From the NCBI GenBank assembly GCA_038328575.1, contig JBBQMD010000008.1:5357-69356 (forward strand): a DNA stretch of 64,000 bases. Direction: 5' to 3'. Position numbers and translations under genes: made by a program. The stretch is from JACVCS01 sp038328575. Its GTDB lineage: Bacteria > Planctomycetota > Phycisphaerae > Phycisphaerales > UBA1924. Of this stretch, positions 1 through 9,002 are shown piece after piece (position 1 is the first letter of the stretch; each line of letters opens with the position of its first letter). Under the pieces are notes generated by a model, which saw nothing but the letters and a program-made list of their open reading frames with translations, ran no database searches and had not been told where the DNA came from.

Positions 1-163
1 CGGGGGGATCGGGCGTGGTGGGAGGCTTGAACGAACAGGTGGACCGAGGCCCCCGGAGCGCCGATTCAGTTGGCAGATCGATGGTCTGAGCGACGGTGCC
101 CCTGGCACGCGGCACGCCTCATCGAAGCGCGACACTCGAAGACTGTGCAGGAAGAGGTGACCT
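1..163. other. Left edge, no confident gene
   Basis: One forward frame stays open from the window edge to a TGA at 158-160, four bases before the motA start, but its translation is Arg-rich and does not look like a protein I know. Another frame closes near base 96. The tail of an upstream gene may lie here, but I cannot tell which frame would be used. The motA ribosome binding site (GAGGTGA, 154-160) is the only supported element. Confidence 0.3.
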
Positions 164-943
164 TTGGACAAGGGAAGCATTGCGGGCTCACTCTTGATGT
201 TCATCTGCTGCTTTGTCGTCTTCTGGAAGGCGACGCATGGCAACCTCCTGGCACTGTGGTCTGACAAGGGCGCGATCATGGTCTTGGGCGGCACGGCGGC
301 GGTCATCCTCATGGCCATGCCGATGGAGAAGCTCAAGAACGTCCCCGGTTGGATCAAGACGTTCCTGTTCCACAAGGGCCAGTCGCCGGGCGACATCGTC
401 AAGCAGATGAACGACCTGGCGGAGAAGGCACGACGCGAGGGCATCCTCTCGCTGGAGGCCGATGTCGCCAAGCTCAAGGACGCGTTCCTGATGAGCGGGC
501 TGAAGATGGCCATCGACGGCGTTGCCTCTGATTCCATCGAATCCACCCTGCGGCTTGAAGTCATGGCGATGCAGGATCGCCACAAGGCTGGCAAGAAGTT
601 CTTCGACCTCATCAAGGTGTACGGCCCCGGCATCGCGCTCACTGCGACGCTGATCGGGCAGATCGGCATGTTCTCGGCGCTGGGTGGCGCCATCGAGATC
701 ATGGGACAGATGCTCGCGGTCGCGGTCGTCGCGACCATGTACGGCACCGTCTTGGCCAACTGCGTCGCCGGGCCCATGGGCGATCGGCTGGCGATGCGCA
801 GCGGCGAGGAGCTGCTGACCCGCGAGATGGTCATCCAGGGCATCCTGTCGATCCAGGCGGGCGATAACCCACGCGTCACCACCGACCGCATGCTCGCCTT
901 CGTGCCGAAGGTCCAGCGCAGCAAGCTGGGCATCGCGGCCTGA
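164..943 (+). CDS. motA: Flagellar motor stator protein MotA
   Basis: Proton- or sodium-channel subunit of the flagellar stator, an inner-membrane protein that turns ion flow into torque with MotB. The 259 residues match the short MotA/PomA class. There are two N-terminal membrane helices, a cytoplasmic charged loop (about residues 65-150), and two C-terminal helices containing the conserved prolines, one in VYGPGIALTATLIGQ and one in ANCVAGPMGDRL. The start is TTG, chosen because GAGGTGA lies four bases upstream and because the first helix begins at once. motB follows 61 bases downstream, and a small GC hairpin (about 949-967) sits between them. No other flagellar gene is in the window. Confidence 0.93.
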   Translation: MDKGSIAGSLLMFICCFVVFWKATHGNLLALWSDKGAIMVLGGTAAVILMAMPMEKLKNVPGWIKTFLFHKGQSPGDIVKQMNDLAEKARREGILSLEADVAKLKDAFLMSGLKMAIDGVASDSIESTLRLEVMAMQDRHKAGKKFFDLIKVYGPGIALTATLIGQIGMFSALGGAIEIMGQMLAVAVVATMYGTVLANCVAGPMGDRLAMRSGEELLTREMVIQGILSIQAGDNPRVTTDRMLAFVPKVQRSKLGIAA

Positions 944-1004
944 GGAGGCCCGCCTTGGAGAGGCGGGACACGCCTCTCTCACACACGCTTCACCGGAGTC
1001 AGCC

Positions 1005-1907
1005 ATGGCGGAGCATGACAAACAAGCAGCGGAGGGCGGCCATGATGAGCACGCCAAGGAAGGGCACGCCAAACACGGCGGGCACGGCGGTGGTCCTGGT
1101 GGCCATGAGGAACACGAAGAGGGCGTGCCAGAGTGGGTGGTGTCGTTTGCCGACAACGCGCTGCTACAGATGGGTTTCTTTTGTATCCTCCTGGCGATGA
1201 ACATGGGGATCAAGGCGCGCGGGCCGGTGGACCCCAAAGATCCTGAGAATGGCCAACCCGCGGCGTCAGCGCCGGCGTCTGACCAGTGGCTCGACGCGGT
1301 CCTGGCGATCCGTGAATCGTTCAACAGTCCGGTGAACATGGAGGGGACCAACCCTGACGAGGCGTCGCTTCGCAAGCGCGCCAAGGAAAAGCTGGGGATG
1401 ACCCCGATGCCCGGCTCACGCGGACAGGGCGCCGGCGAGGAGGAGCAATCCAACGCCTTGAACAACGCACAGGTTGTCAGCGAGAACGAGACGGTGGTGT
1501 TTGAGACGGGCTCGAGCGCACTCTCGCGACGAGCGCGGGAAGATATCGAGGCGTTTGCGCAGGCGGTGAAGGGTCAGCGGTTTGTGATCGAGGTGCGTGG
1601 ACACGTGAGCCCGTGGGAGGCCGGTGGGGGCGGGGGCGCGACACCCGGCGTGGAGGGGGCGGTGGATATCCGGCGTGGACACCGGCTTGCATTTGATCGG
1701 GCGATGTCGGTGACCGAGGCGCTGGTGGGAGCGGGGACCGAGGCCTCGCTGATCCGCGTGAAATCCAGCAGCGACGGCGAGCGGGCCAGCCAGACGGTCT
1801 ACACCGATGCACAGAAGCGGAGCACCCAGCGGGTGGAGATCGTGAAGACGAACGAGCAGGCCCCGGTGGACCCGTTCAGCCGCGATCCGAACGAGCGGGA
1901 GAAGTGA
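1005..1907 (+). CDS. motB: Flagellar motor protein MotB with His-rich N-terminus
   Basis: Peptidoglycan-anchoring stator subunit that pairs with MotA. A single transmembrane helix starts near residue 44 (WVVSFADNALLQMGFF). D50 is in the place of the essential ion-carrying aspartate of MotB. A linker of about 90 residues leads to a C-terminal OmpA-like domain (about 160-290: VFETGSSALS, FVIEVRGH, STQRVEIV) that binds peptidoglycan. A Gly-rich insertion (SPWEAGGGGG) follows RGH inside that domain. The cytoplasmic N-terminus is unusual: about 43 residues with eight histidines in the first 37, mixed with Gly and Glu. It reads as a possible metal-binding tail, though this is inference only. The ATG at 1005 is the first start after motA. 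Confidence 0.9.
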   Translation: MAEHDKQAAEGGHDEHAKEGHAKHGGHGGGPGGHEEHEEGVPEWVVSFADNALLQMGFFCILLAMNMGIKARGPVDPKDPENGQPAASAPASDQWLDAVLAIRESFNSPVNMEGTNPDEASLRKRAKEKLGMTPMPGSRGQGAGEEEQSNALNNAQVVSENETVVFETGSSALSRRAREDIEAFAQAVKGQRFVIEVRGHVSPWEAGGGGGATPGVEGAVDIRRGHRLAFDRAMSVTEALVGAGTEASLIRVKSSSDGERASQTVYTDAQKRSTQRVEIVKTNEQAPVDPFSRDPNEREK

Positions 1908-2401
1908 GACTGGTTTGGAAGCGCCTGATCATGGTCGGGATCGTGGAGTGTGGGCAGACGGGGCGATACTGGATGCGAGAGGCGAGTGTACAGAGTGTGC
2001 GCGTCCTGGCTCTCTGTATTCCCATTAGAGATAGATCTTTGGTAGTGGTTGTTAGAGCGCCCTGTCGTTTGTGGAGATCTGGCGGCGCGAGCGCGGATTG
2101 TCGCGGGTTTGCGGGGCGGTTGCGGCTTCCGGGTGCGTGTGGATGAGCGGGGCACGAGGTGGCGGCGCGGGCTGGCGGTTGAGATGCTGCGCGGTTGGTT
2201 GCGCACGCGACGGGTGGAGGGGGGCTGTCGGCAAGGCGGCGCAAGCGACAGTCGGTGCGCGGGTTGTCCGGCAATAGCGCGGGCGCAACAGACAGTTTGA
2301 GAAGCTCGGGGCTGTCGGGGGGCGCAGTCTCTATGCTTGCGGAGCGCAGCGACGGACTGACCGAAGCCGCCCGATCCGGTCGATTGCACAGGGAGGCCCT
2401 C
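1908..2401. other. 494-base intergenic gap
   Basis: No reading frame here looks like a protein. Bases about 2015-2060 form an AT-rich island in otherwise very GC-rich sequence, a plausible promoter position for the downstream PLP enzyme, but I see no consensus -35/-10 pair. Several short GC-rich inverted repeats occur between 2180 and 2350. I compared the segment by eye with SAM-I, SAM-II and SAH riboswitch consensus features, because the next gene is of the Cys/Met enzyme family, and found no match. Confidence 0.4.
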
Positions 2402-4354
2402 ATGGCCAAGTCCACGAACGTCAAGCGTCGTCCGGTCCATTCCAACGGCAAGCACGCCGGTGGGGGGACGAATGGAATATCCGTCAAGGGTCGGGAGCCG
2501 GAGTTGTCGGTCGAGCGGGAGTTTGATCTGGCGCGGGAGATCTCGCCGCGACGGAAATCGACGGACGCGACGAGCGTGAACGAGCTGGTGAGCGAGCAGC
2601 TTGCGCATTTCGGGATTGATCCTTCGACGCCGTTTGGGCAGCATCTGGCGGGGCTGGCGGGGCACGTGTATTCGGGGCATGCGGATTTGCGGCAGATGTG
2701 GGGCGCGCTGCAGATGGAGCTGGCGACGCTGGATCGCAAGGATCGAGCGGCGCGTTTCGCGGCCCAGAAGTTCTTGGCCTTTCAGATGGCCAAGATGCTC
2801 GACACGCTGATGCACGGGTGGCGGTCGACGTATCAGAGCGTGGTGAAGACGCAGGGGGCGCGCTTGGCGCGCGGGCCGTATCCGGTCTTTGACAATCTCA
2901 CGGCGTTGTTCAGCGCCAAGCCGGTGATCACGCGCACCGCGACGTACATCTACGCGTGCGCCGAGTGGGTGGACGATGCGTTCCAGGGCAAGGAGCTGAT
3001 GCTCGAGGTGTACAGCCGCCTGCTGAACCCGACGAACGTCAGCCTGGCCAACCACATCGTGGACATCGAGGCGGGGGAACTCAGCGGAGAATACTTCGCG
3101 TGGAACTTCAACAGCGGCATGGCGGGCATCGACGCGATCCTGTCGCACTTGCTTGGGTATCGCGACATCGTGCTCTCGTCGCGCAACGTCTACGGCGGCA
3201 CCTACCAGCTCATGCACGACTGGCTGGCCAAGCCCTCGAACCTGGACATCTCGGTCAACTTCTTTGACGGCTACGAGACCAAGGACTTTGTTGACGCGCT
3301 GAAGCGCGTCGAGAAGGAGAACGCCGACCGCATCAAGGAAGGGCGCAAGGTGTATCTCTACATCGAGAGCCCGTGCAACCCGCACGGCTACTGCCTCGAT
3401 GTGCCGGCGATCTGTAAAGAGGCCCACAAGCGCGGGATGACGGTGCTCTGTGACAGCACGGTGGGCACGCCGTTCTTGCATCGCCCGCTGCGGCGCAAGG
3501 ACCCGCTGGAGCGCCCGGACTTTGTGATCCATTCGTATACGAAGGATCTGTCGGGCATGGGCGGCACGACGGCGGGATGCGTCATCGGGCGCAACGAGCG
3601 GATGTTCATGGGCAAGCACGACAAGGTGATGGGGGTTGATGTTGACGGGAAGGCGCGCGAGTGGCACGGGCACGAGACGCTGTTCTGGAACGTGTACTAC
3701 ATCAAGGGCGCGTTTCTTGACGCGGACAAGGCGTACGAGGTGATCAACGGCATGCACACGCTGGAGATGCGTGTGCTGCAGAAGACGATCAACACGCTGA
3801 CGATGGCGGAGGTGCTGAGCGCGCACCCACTGATCAACGTGAACTGCAACGCGGTGCCCGGGAATCACAACGCCGCGGTGCGCGAGCGGGTGATGTATCT
3901 GGGCTTGCCGGCGCCGCTGTTTACGATTGACTTTGAGGGCAAGAAGGGCAAGGGCGACAAGGGCCAGTCGCAGGCGCCGTTTGATCGCAACACGTTCAAG
4001 CGGTTCTTCGATTGTCTGGACCCGGTCTTCGGACACCAGGTGAGCCTGGGGCAGACGAACACCGTGGTGCTCTGCCCGGCCATCACCAGCCACAGCGAGA
4101 TGAGCGACGCCGCCCTGCGCGCGGCGGGGATCGAGCCGACGACCGTCCGCATCTCGATCGGCATCGAGGACCCGCGGACCCTCATCGCGCACCTGGTCAA
4201 GGCCAGCGAGCTGGCGCTGGACGGAGCGAGCAAGGGCTTCAGCACCAAGTTCCCCAGCGCTGCGAAGATCGATGCGATCTATCGCAAACACTACATGGAA
4301 GTACACCAGCGATTCGTCGATGCGCAGCCGGGGATGAGCGAACTGATCCGATAA
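2402..4354 (+). CDS. PLP-dependent Cys/Met-metabolism-type enzyme, long form
   Basis: A fold-type I PLP enzyme of the Cys/Met metabolism family (cystathionine gamma-synthase, O-acetylhomoserine sulfhydrylase, methionine gamma-lyase). The PLP lysine is in IHSYTKDLSGMGG, preceded by the cofactor-contacting aspartate in VLCDSTVGTP. The substrate/phosphate side shows NFNSGMAGIDAI and a C-terminal VRISIGIEDPRTLIAHL, which matches the family's RxSxGxE(D) end. It is 650 residues, while the family is usually near 400. The excess is about 170 N-terminal residues, rich in charged and helical sequence, plus a Lys/Gly insertion (GKKGKGDKG) in the C-terminal domain. The ATG at 2402 follows a GGGAGG ribosome site. 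The exact substrate cannot be called from sequence. Confidence 0.8.
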   Translation: MAKSTNVKRRPVHSNGKHAGGGTNGISVKGREPELSVEREFDLAREISPRRKSTDATSVNELVSEQLAHFGIDPSTPFGQHLAGLAGHVYSGHADLRQMWGALQMELATLDRKDRAARFAAQKFLAFQMAKMLDTLMHGWRSTYQSVVKTQGARLARGPYPVFDNLTALFSAKPVITRTATYIYACAEWVDDAFQGKELMLEVYSRLLNPTNVSLANHIVDIEAGELSGEYFAWNFNSGMAGIDAILSHLLGYRDIVLSSRNVYGGTYQLMHDWLAKPSNLDISVNFFDGYETKDFVDALKRVEKENADRIKEGRKVYLYIESPCNPHGYCLDVPAICKEAHKRGMTVLCDSTVGTPFLHRPLRRKDPLERPDFVIHSYTKDLSGMGGTTAGCVIGRNERMFMGKHDKVMGVDVDGKAREWHGHETLFWNVYYIKGAFLDADKAYEVINGMHTLEMRVLQKTINTLTMAEVLSAHPLINVNCNAVPGNHNAAVRERVMYLGLPAPLFTIDFEGKKGKGDKGQSQAPFDRNTFKRFFDCLDPVFGHQVSLGQTNTVVLCPAITSHSEMSDAALRAAGIEPTTVRISIGIEDPRTLIAHLVKASELALDGASKGFSTKFPSAAKIDAIYRKHYMEVHQRFVDAQPGMSELIR

Positions 4355-4452
4355 ACGGCGGGCGGGTAGGCTGAGGGTGGGCGCGCCGAAAGCGATCGTT
4401 CCCGGTGCGCATCGGGCGAACGGGCGGGCCGATCTCATGGAGTGGTGACGCG

Positions 4453-6018
4453 ATGCAGACGACGACAGGGGCAGAACGCGTGGCGGACTTTGGCTCTCGT
4501 CGCAGCGCGCGCATTGCCTGGATCGTATTTCTGACCTGCCTGGTCGTGCTGGTCGCGGTGCAGCAGGGCGTGGTGACGTGGTTGCTTGAGTCGGGCGCGC
4601 CGGTGTCTGCGCCGGTGGCGACGAACTCCAAGCGTGTGGTGGGCGAAGATGGCACGGTTGCTCGGAAGGCGGAGCTGGCCCCGCCGGGCTTCGACATTGA
4701 TTCGTTGAACATCAAGTTCGCGTTGCGATTCTCGGCGGCGCCGGAACAGGTGTTCGAGGCGTTGGAAGGGTTTCGGCAGGCCGCGAAGAACGACGTCCAG
4801 CGGGCGCGTCTTGGGCTTGCGGAGGCGATCGTGCGGACGGCGGCGTCAGCGGATCAGGTGGCGCGAGACGCGGCGGTGAAGGCGCTCGATGACGGCGCGG
4901 AGGGGCCGACTGATCCGAGCACGGGCCAGAAGAATGAGGCCAAGGGCGTGAATGACGAAGAGCTGCTGCGCGACATGAGCGTGGCACGGCGGGTGTACGA
5001 ACTCGGCTCGGCGAAGGACGCCGGCGTGACGGAGTATGAGGCTCGGTTGTTGAAGGAGCGCCACGGCTATCTGGGCGAGTTGACGCTGGCGTTCAACGAC
5101 CCGGCGCAGGCGGAGAAGCGAGAGAAGTTCCTCAGCGGCGGCGCGTGGATCATCGCGTTGTCGGTGTTGTTCATCGTCGGTGGTATTGGGATGCTGCTGC
5201 TGGGCGTGGGGCTGATGGTGGTGGCGCTGGTGTTCAAGCCGGGGTTTGGCGCGTTAGCGCGCGGATCGCTACCTGAGCGACAGGTCGGGCCTGGCGGGAG
5301 CCTGCCGATAGAACTCGCGGCGGTGTTCGCCGTTGCGTTCCTGGCCATGGCGCTGCTGCTGAGCGTGGCGCGCGCGATGGCGCCGGACTCCGGCGCGGTC
5401 GACCTGGCGGGCGTGGTCGCGCCCTGGGGTGTGACGGCGCTGCTGCTGGCGTATCCATTGATTCGCGGCGTGCCGTATCGCGAGTTTCGCAGGACCGTTG
5501 GGCTTATCCCCGGGCATGCGGGTCGGGGTGTGCTGCGAGAAGTGGGCGTGGGAGTTCTGGGGTGGGTTGCGATGCTGCCACTGGTCTTGTGCGCGGCGAT
5601 TGTCTCGATGATCCTGGGCGGCGTGATTCAGTTGTTTCTTGGCTCACCGCCAGAGCAAGACTTGCGCATCCCACACATCATCGCGACGGCGGACGTATTC
5701 ACGCTGCTGGCGTTCTTCGCGCTGTTGACGCTGTGGGCGCCGCTGACCGAAGAGCTGGTGTTTCGCGGCGGGGTGTTCCGGCAGATGTCCACGCGGATGG
5801 TGCCGTTCGCATCGGTTCTGCTGAGCTCGCTCTGCTTTGCGGTGCTGCATCCGCTACCGATTCACCTGATGCTGCCGGTGTTCACGCTCGGGTGCCTGTT
5901 CGCGGTGATGCGGCACTGGCGCGGGTCGCTGATCGCGTCAATCACGGCGCACAGCCTGAACAACGCGTTGGTGGGGATGCTCATCTTGTTTGTGTTCAGG
6001 TTCTTCCTGGGCGAATGA
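4453..6018 (+). CDS. CPBP-family intramembrane metalloprotease
   Basis: Membrane protein of the CPBP (CaaX protease / bacteriocin-processing, Abi) family. The C-terminal catalytic region carries the three signature blocks: TEELVFRGG (EExxxR), FAVLHP with the first histidine, and TAHSLNNA with the second. Residues about 18-36 form an N-terminal membrane helix. They are followed by a soluble extracytoplasmic region of about 180 residues rich in charged helix, then roughly eight more membrane spans. That long soluble insert makes it bigger (521 aa) than simple family members. The ATG at 4453 is preferred over an upstream in-frame GTG at 4405 because it has a GGAG and starts just before the first helix. 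It is convergent with clpB, 31 bases away. Confidence 0.82.
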   Translation: MQTTTGAERVADFGSRRSARIAWIVFLTCLVVLVAVQQGVVTWLLESGAPVSAPVATNSKRVVGEDGTVARKAELAPPGFDIDSLNIKFALRFSAAPEQVFEALEGFRQAAKNDVQRARLGLAEAIVRTAASADQVARDAAVKALDDGAEGPTDPSTGQKNEAKGVNDEELLRDMSVARRVYELGSAKDAGVTEYEARLLKERHGYLGELTLAFNDPAQAEKREKFLSGGAWIIALSVLFIVGGIGMLLLGVGLMVVALVFKPGFGALARGSLPERQVGPGGSLPIELAAVFAVAFLAMALLLSVARAMAPDSGAVDLAGVVAPWGVTALLLAYPLIRGVPYREFRRTVGLIPGHAGRGVLREVGVGVLGWVAMLPLVLCAAIVSMILGGVIQLFLGSPPEQDLRIPHIIATADVFTLLAFFALLTLWAPLTEELVFRGGVFRQMSTRMVPFASVLLSSLCFAVLHPLPIHLMLPVFTLGCLFAVMRHWRGSLIASITAHSLNNALVGMLILFVFRFFLGE

Positions 6019-6049
6019 GCGAGCGATATCGCGCCAGCTGCCCCGGCCA

Positions 6050-8791
6050 TCAGGCCGTGCGGTCGTCGTTGGGCGCGGCGCTGAAGACCAGCGCGTCGCC
6101 TTGCGCGTCCACTGCGATGGTCTGGCCCGAGGCGAAGTCGCCGGAAAGCAGGCGGGTTGCCAGCGGGTTTTCCAGGCGTTGCTGGATGACGCGCTTGAGC
6201 GGGCGGGCGCCGAAGGCCGGGTCCCAGCCCTCGGCGGCGATGAGGTCTTTGGCGCTGTCGCTGAGCGTGAGGGACATGCCGCGATCGGTGAGGCGCTGGC
6301 GGAGACGGGCGAGCTGGATCTCGACAATGCGGGCGATGTGTTCGCGCTTGAGCTGGTGGAAGACGACGACCTCGTCAATGCGGTTGAGCAGCTCGGGGCG
6401 AAGGAAGGTTGAGCCGCCCATGGCCTGCTGGGCGCGGAGCATGGCGTCGCGGACTTTGGTGGGCAGGCCGGTGGCGCGCCCCATTTCTTCGATGGCGTGG
6501 GCGGCGGGGCCGCGACGGAGCAGGTCGCGCACGCCGGCGTCGATCTCCCAATCTTCGGCGCCGCTGGAGGCGAGCTCCTGGATCATCTGGCTGCCGAAGT
6601 TGCTGGTCATGACGATGATGGTGTTTTTGAAGTCGACGGTGCGGCCCTGGCCGTCGGTGAGGCGGCCGTCGTCGAGGACTTGCAGCAGGATATTGAAGAC
6701 GTCCGGGTGGGCCTTCTCGATTTCGTCGAGCAGGATCACGGCGTAAGGGCGGCGCCGCACCGCCTCGGTGAGCGCGCCGCCTTCCTCGTAGCCGACGTAG
6801 CCGGGTGGCGCGCCGATCAGGCGACTCACGGCGTGCTTCTCCATGTACTCGCTCATGTCGATGCGGACCACGGCGTCCTGCGTGTCAAACAGAAACTCTG
6901 CCAGGGCCTTGCAGGTCTCGGTCTTGCCTACGCCGGTGGGGCCTAGAAAGAGGAACGAGCCGACTGGGCGGTTCTGATCGCCCAGCCCGCTGCGGGCGCG
7001 ACGCACGGCGTTGGAGACGGCCTTGAGGGCTTCGTCTTGACCCACGACGCGCGTGGTGAGCTGATCTTCCATGCGCAGGAGCTTCTCGCGCTCGCCCTCG
7101 ACGAGACGCGCCACGGGGATGCCCGTCCACTGCCCGACGACCTCGGCGATCGCCTCGGCATCTACCTGTTCCTTGACCAGCGCGTTGCCGGTGCGCTGGC
7201 GCTCTTCGAGCGCGACCTCGGCCTGGGCGAGGCGCTTCTCCAGCTCGCGGATGTCTGAATACTGAATGCGCGCGGCGGTCTCAAGGTCGCCTCGGCGCTG
7301 CGCCTGCTCCAGCTCGGTGCGCTTGCGGTCGATCTGGTTCTTCACCATCTTCACGGCGTCCAGGTCCGCCTTCTCGGCTTCCCAGCGGGTGGTCAGCGCG
7401 CGGTTCTGCTCTTGGATGTCGGCGAGTTCTTTCTCGATACGAGAGAGCTCGCGCGAGCCGGGGGCGGTGGCGAGCGTCGCGCCGCCTTCCATCTTGAGCG
7501 CCTCGCGCTCGATCTCCAGTTGCATGATGCGCCGGCGGAGCTCGTCAAGCTCGGTGGGCATGCTGTCGTTCTCGATGCGCAGGCGGCTGGCGGCTTCGTC
7601 GACGAGGTCGATGGCCTTGTCCGGGAGGAAGCGCTCGGTGATGTAGCGATTGCTGAGCGTGGCGGCGGCGAGGATGGCGCTATCGAGGATCTTTACGCCG
7701 TGATGGGCTTCGTAGCGGGGCTTGAGGCCACGAAGGATGGCGATGGTCTCTTCGACGCTGGGCTGATCGACGAAGACGGTTTGGAAGCGACGTTCGAAGG
7801 CGGGGTCTTTTTCGATGTGCTTGCGATACTCGTCGAGCGTGGTGGCACCGATGCAGCGGAGCTCGCCGCGGGCGAGAGCGGGCTTGAGGAGGTTGCCGGC
7901 GCTGACGGCGCCTTCGGCGCCGCCGGCACCGACGATGGTGTGCAGCTCATCGATGAACAGGATGATCTGGCCCTTGGCGGCCTGGACTTCGCGGAGCACG
8001 TTCTTGAGGCGCTCTTCGAACTCGCCGCGGTACTTGGCACCGGCCAGGAGCTGGCCGATGTCGAGCGAGAGCAGGCGCTGGTGGCGCATTGGCTCGGGGC
8101 AGTCGCCGTTGATGATGCGCAGGGCGAGGCCCTCGGCGATGGCGGTCTTGCCGACGCCGGGCTCGCCGATGAGCACGGGGTTGTTCTTGGTGCGACGCCC
8201 GAGGACCTGCATGACGCGCCGGATTTCCTCGTCGCGCCCGATGACTGGATCGATTTTGCCTTGTTGGGCTTTCTCGGTGAGGTCGATGGTGTATTTCTTG
8301 AGCGACTCGAACGAGCCCTCGGCGTTCTGATCGGTGATGTTGGAGACGCCGCTGGCCTCGCGAGTCTGGCGGATGGCGCGCTCGACGGCGCCGCGATCGA
8401 CGCCGGAGAGGCTCAGGAGCTCCTTGACCGAGCCCTGGCCCGGCGTATCGATGAGGCCGAGGAGGAGGTGTTCGGTGCTCACGTACGCGTCACCGAGTTT
8501 TTTACTGGCGCTCTCTGCGACCGTCATGGTCGCCAGGAGCGACCGCGACGGGAGAGCGGTGGCGCCTTGAACGGTCGGCAAGCGTGCCAGCTCGCTCTGT
8601 GCGAAAGACGCGGCCCGCGCGCCGTCCGCCCCGGCTTTGGCCAGGAGTCCCCAAGTCGGGCCAGACTTGTCGGCCAGCATGGAGCCGAGTAGGTGTAGGG
8701 GCGTGATCTCGGCGTGCTGGCGCGTGCCGGCATCGGCTTGGGCGTCGGCGAGTGCTTGTTGGGCGGTGGTGGTGAAACGGTCTGGTCGCAT
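6050..8791 (-). CDS. clpB: ATP-dependent disaggregase ClpB
   Basis: Hsp100 chaperone that, with DnaK, pulls proteins out of aggregates. The 913 residues carry the two-repeat Clp N domain (TTTAQQALADA; VSTEHLLLGL), a first AAA+ module (Walker A GEPGVGKTA near residue 210, Walker B LFIDELH), the coiled-coil middle domain that distinguishes ClpB from ClpA, and a second AAA+ module (GPTGVGKTE, ILLDEIEKAHPDVFN). The C-terminal AAA+ module contains about 40 extra residues between SNFGSQMIQELAS and FLRPELLNRIDE, absent from E. coli ClpB. The ATG at 8791 is chosen because GGAGGG stands seven bases upstream; an in-frame codon at 8821 would add ten residues. No CIRCE or HAIR element is seen upstream. 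Confidence 0.96.
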   Translation of the reverse strand: MRPDRFTTTAQQALADAQADAGTRQHAEITPLHLLGSMLADKSGPTWGLLAKAGADGARAASFAQSELARLPTVQGATALPSRSLLATMTVAESASKKLGDAYVSTEHLLLGLIDTPGQGSVKELLSLSGVDRGAVERAIRQTREASGVSNITDQNAEGSFESLKKYTIDLTEKAQQGKIDPVIGRDEEIRRVMQVLGRRTKNNPVLIGEPGVGKTAIAEGLALRIINGDCPEPMRHQRLLSLDIGQLLAGAKYRGEFEERLKNVLREVQAAKGQIILFIDELHTIVGAGGAEGAVSAGNLLKPALARGELRCIGATTLDEYRKHIEKDPAFERRFQTVFVDQPSVEETIAILRGLKPRYEAHHGVKILDSAILAAATLSNRYITERFLPDKAIDLVDEAASRLRIENDSMPTELDELRRRIMQLEIEREALKMEGGATLATAPGSRELSRIEKELADIQEQNRALTTRWEAEKADLDAVKMVKNQIDRKRTELEQAQRRGDLETAARIQYSDIRELEKRLAQAEVALEERQRTGNALVKEQVDAEAIAEVVGQWTGIPVARLVEGEREKLLRMEDQLTTRVVGQDEALKAVSNAVRRARSGLGDQNRPVGSFLFLGPTGVGKTETCKALAEFLFDTQDAVVRIDMSEYMEKHAVSRLIGAPPGYVGYEEGGALTEAVRRRPYAVILLDEIEKAHPDVFNILLQVLDDGRLTDGQGRTVDFKNTIIVMTSNFGSQMIQELASSGAEDWEIDAGVRDLLRRGPAAHAIEEMGRATGLPTKVRDAMLRAQQAMGGSTFLRPELLNRIDEVVVFHQLKREHIARIVEIQLARLRQRLTDRGMSLTLSDSAKDLIAAEGWDPAFGARPLKRVIQQRLENPLATRLLSGDFASGQTIAVDAQGDALVFSAAPNDDRTA

Positions 8792-9002
8792 AGTCGGCCC
8801 TCCGAAGGAAGAAGGGGGCAAGCGGCGCGCCAGGAGGCTGATCTGGGCCAGAGGCAGAATTCCGCTGGTTTGTCCGACACAGATCGTTGACGCGTGCGGG
8901 CATGGCGGGGGGTTGAGGGGTGGGCGCCCGCCGGAATGGGCGTGGGGGGGCGGGCGGCTGCCGCTCTGGCAGTGAACGGCGGAAGAGGTGTGGATCCGGG
9001 GA

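Noticed and set aside
188..1465. Long minus-strand open frame over motA-motB
   Set aside because: It lies fully antisense to two well-supported genes, is rich in Arg, His and Pro as expected from the complement of GC-rich codons, and has no domain or start signal.
1908..2401. SAM or SAH riboswitch before the Cys/Met enzyme gene
   Set aside because: None of the consensus core sequences that I know for SAM-I, SAM-II or SAH classes could be found.
1799..4438. 879-codon minus-strand open frame over the PLP enzyme
   Set aside because: Antisense to a gene with clear PLP motifs; composition (HRR, QRR, RAL repeats) is typical of a codon-complement shadow.
7412..8692. 426-codon plus-strand frame inside clpB
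   Set aside because: Antisense to clpB motifs; a shadow of the ClpB coding sequence.
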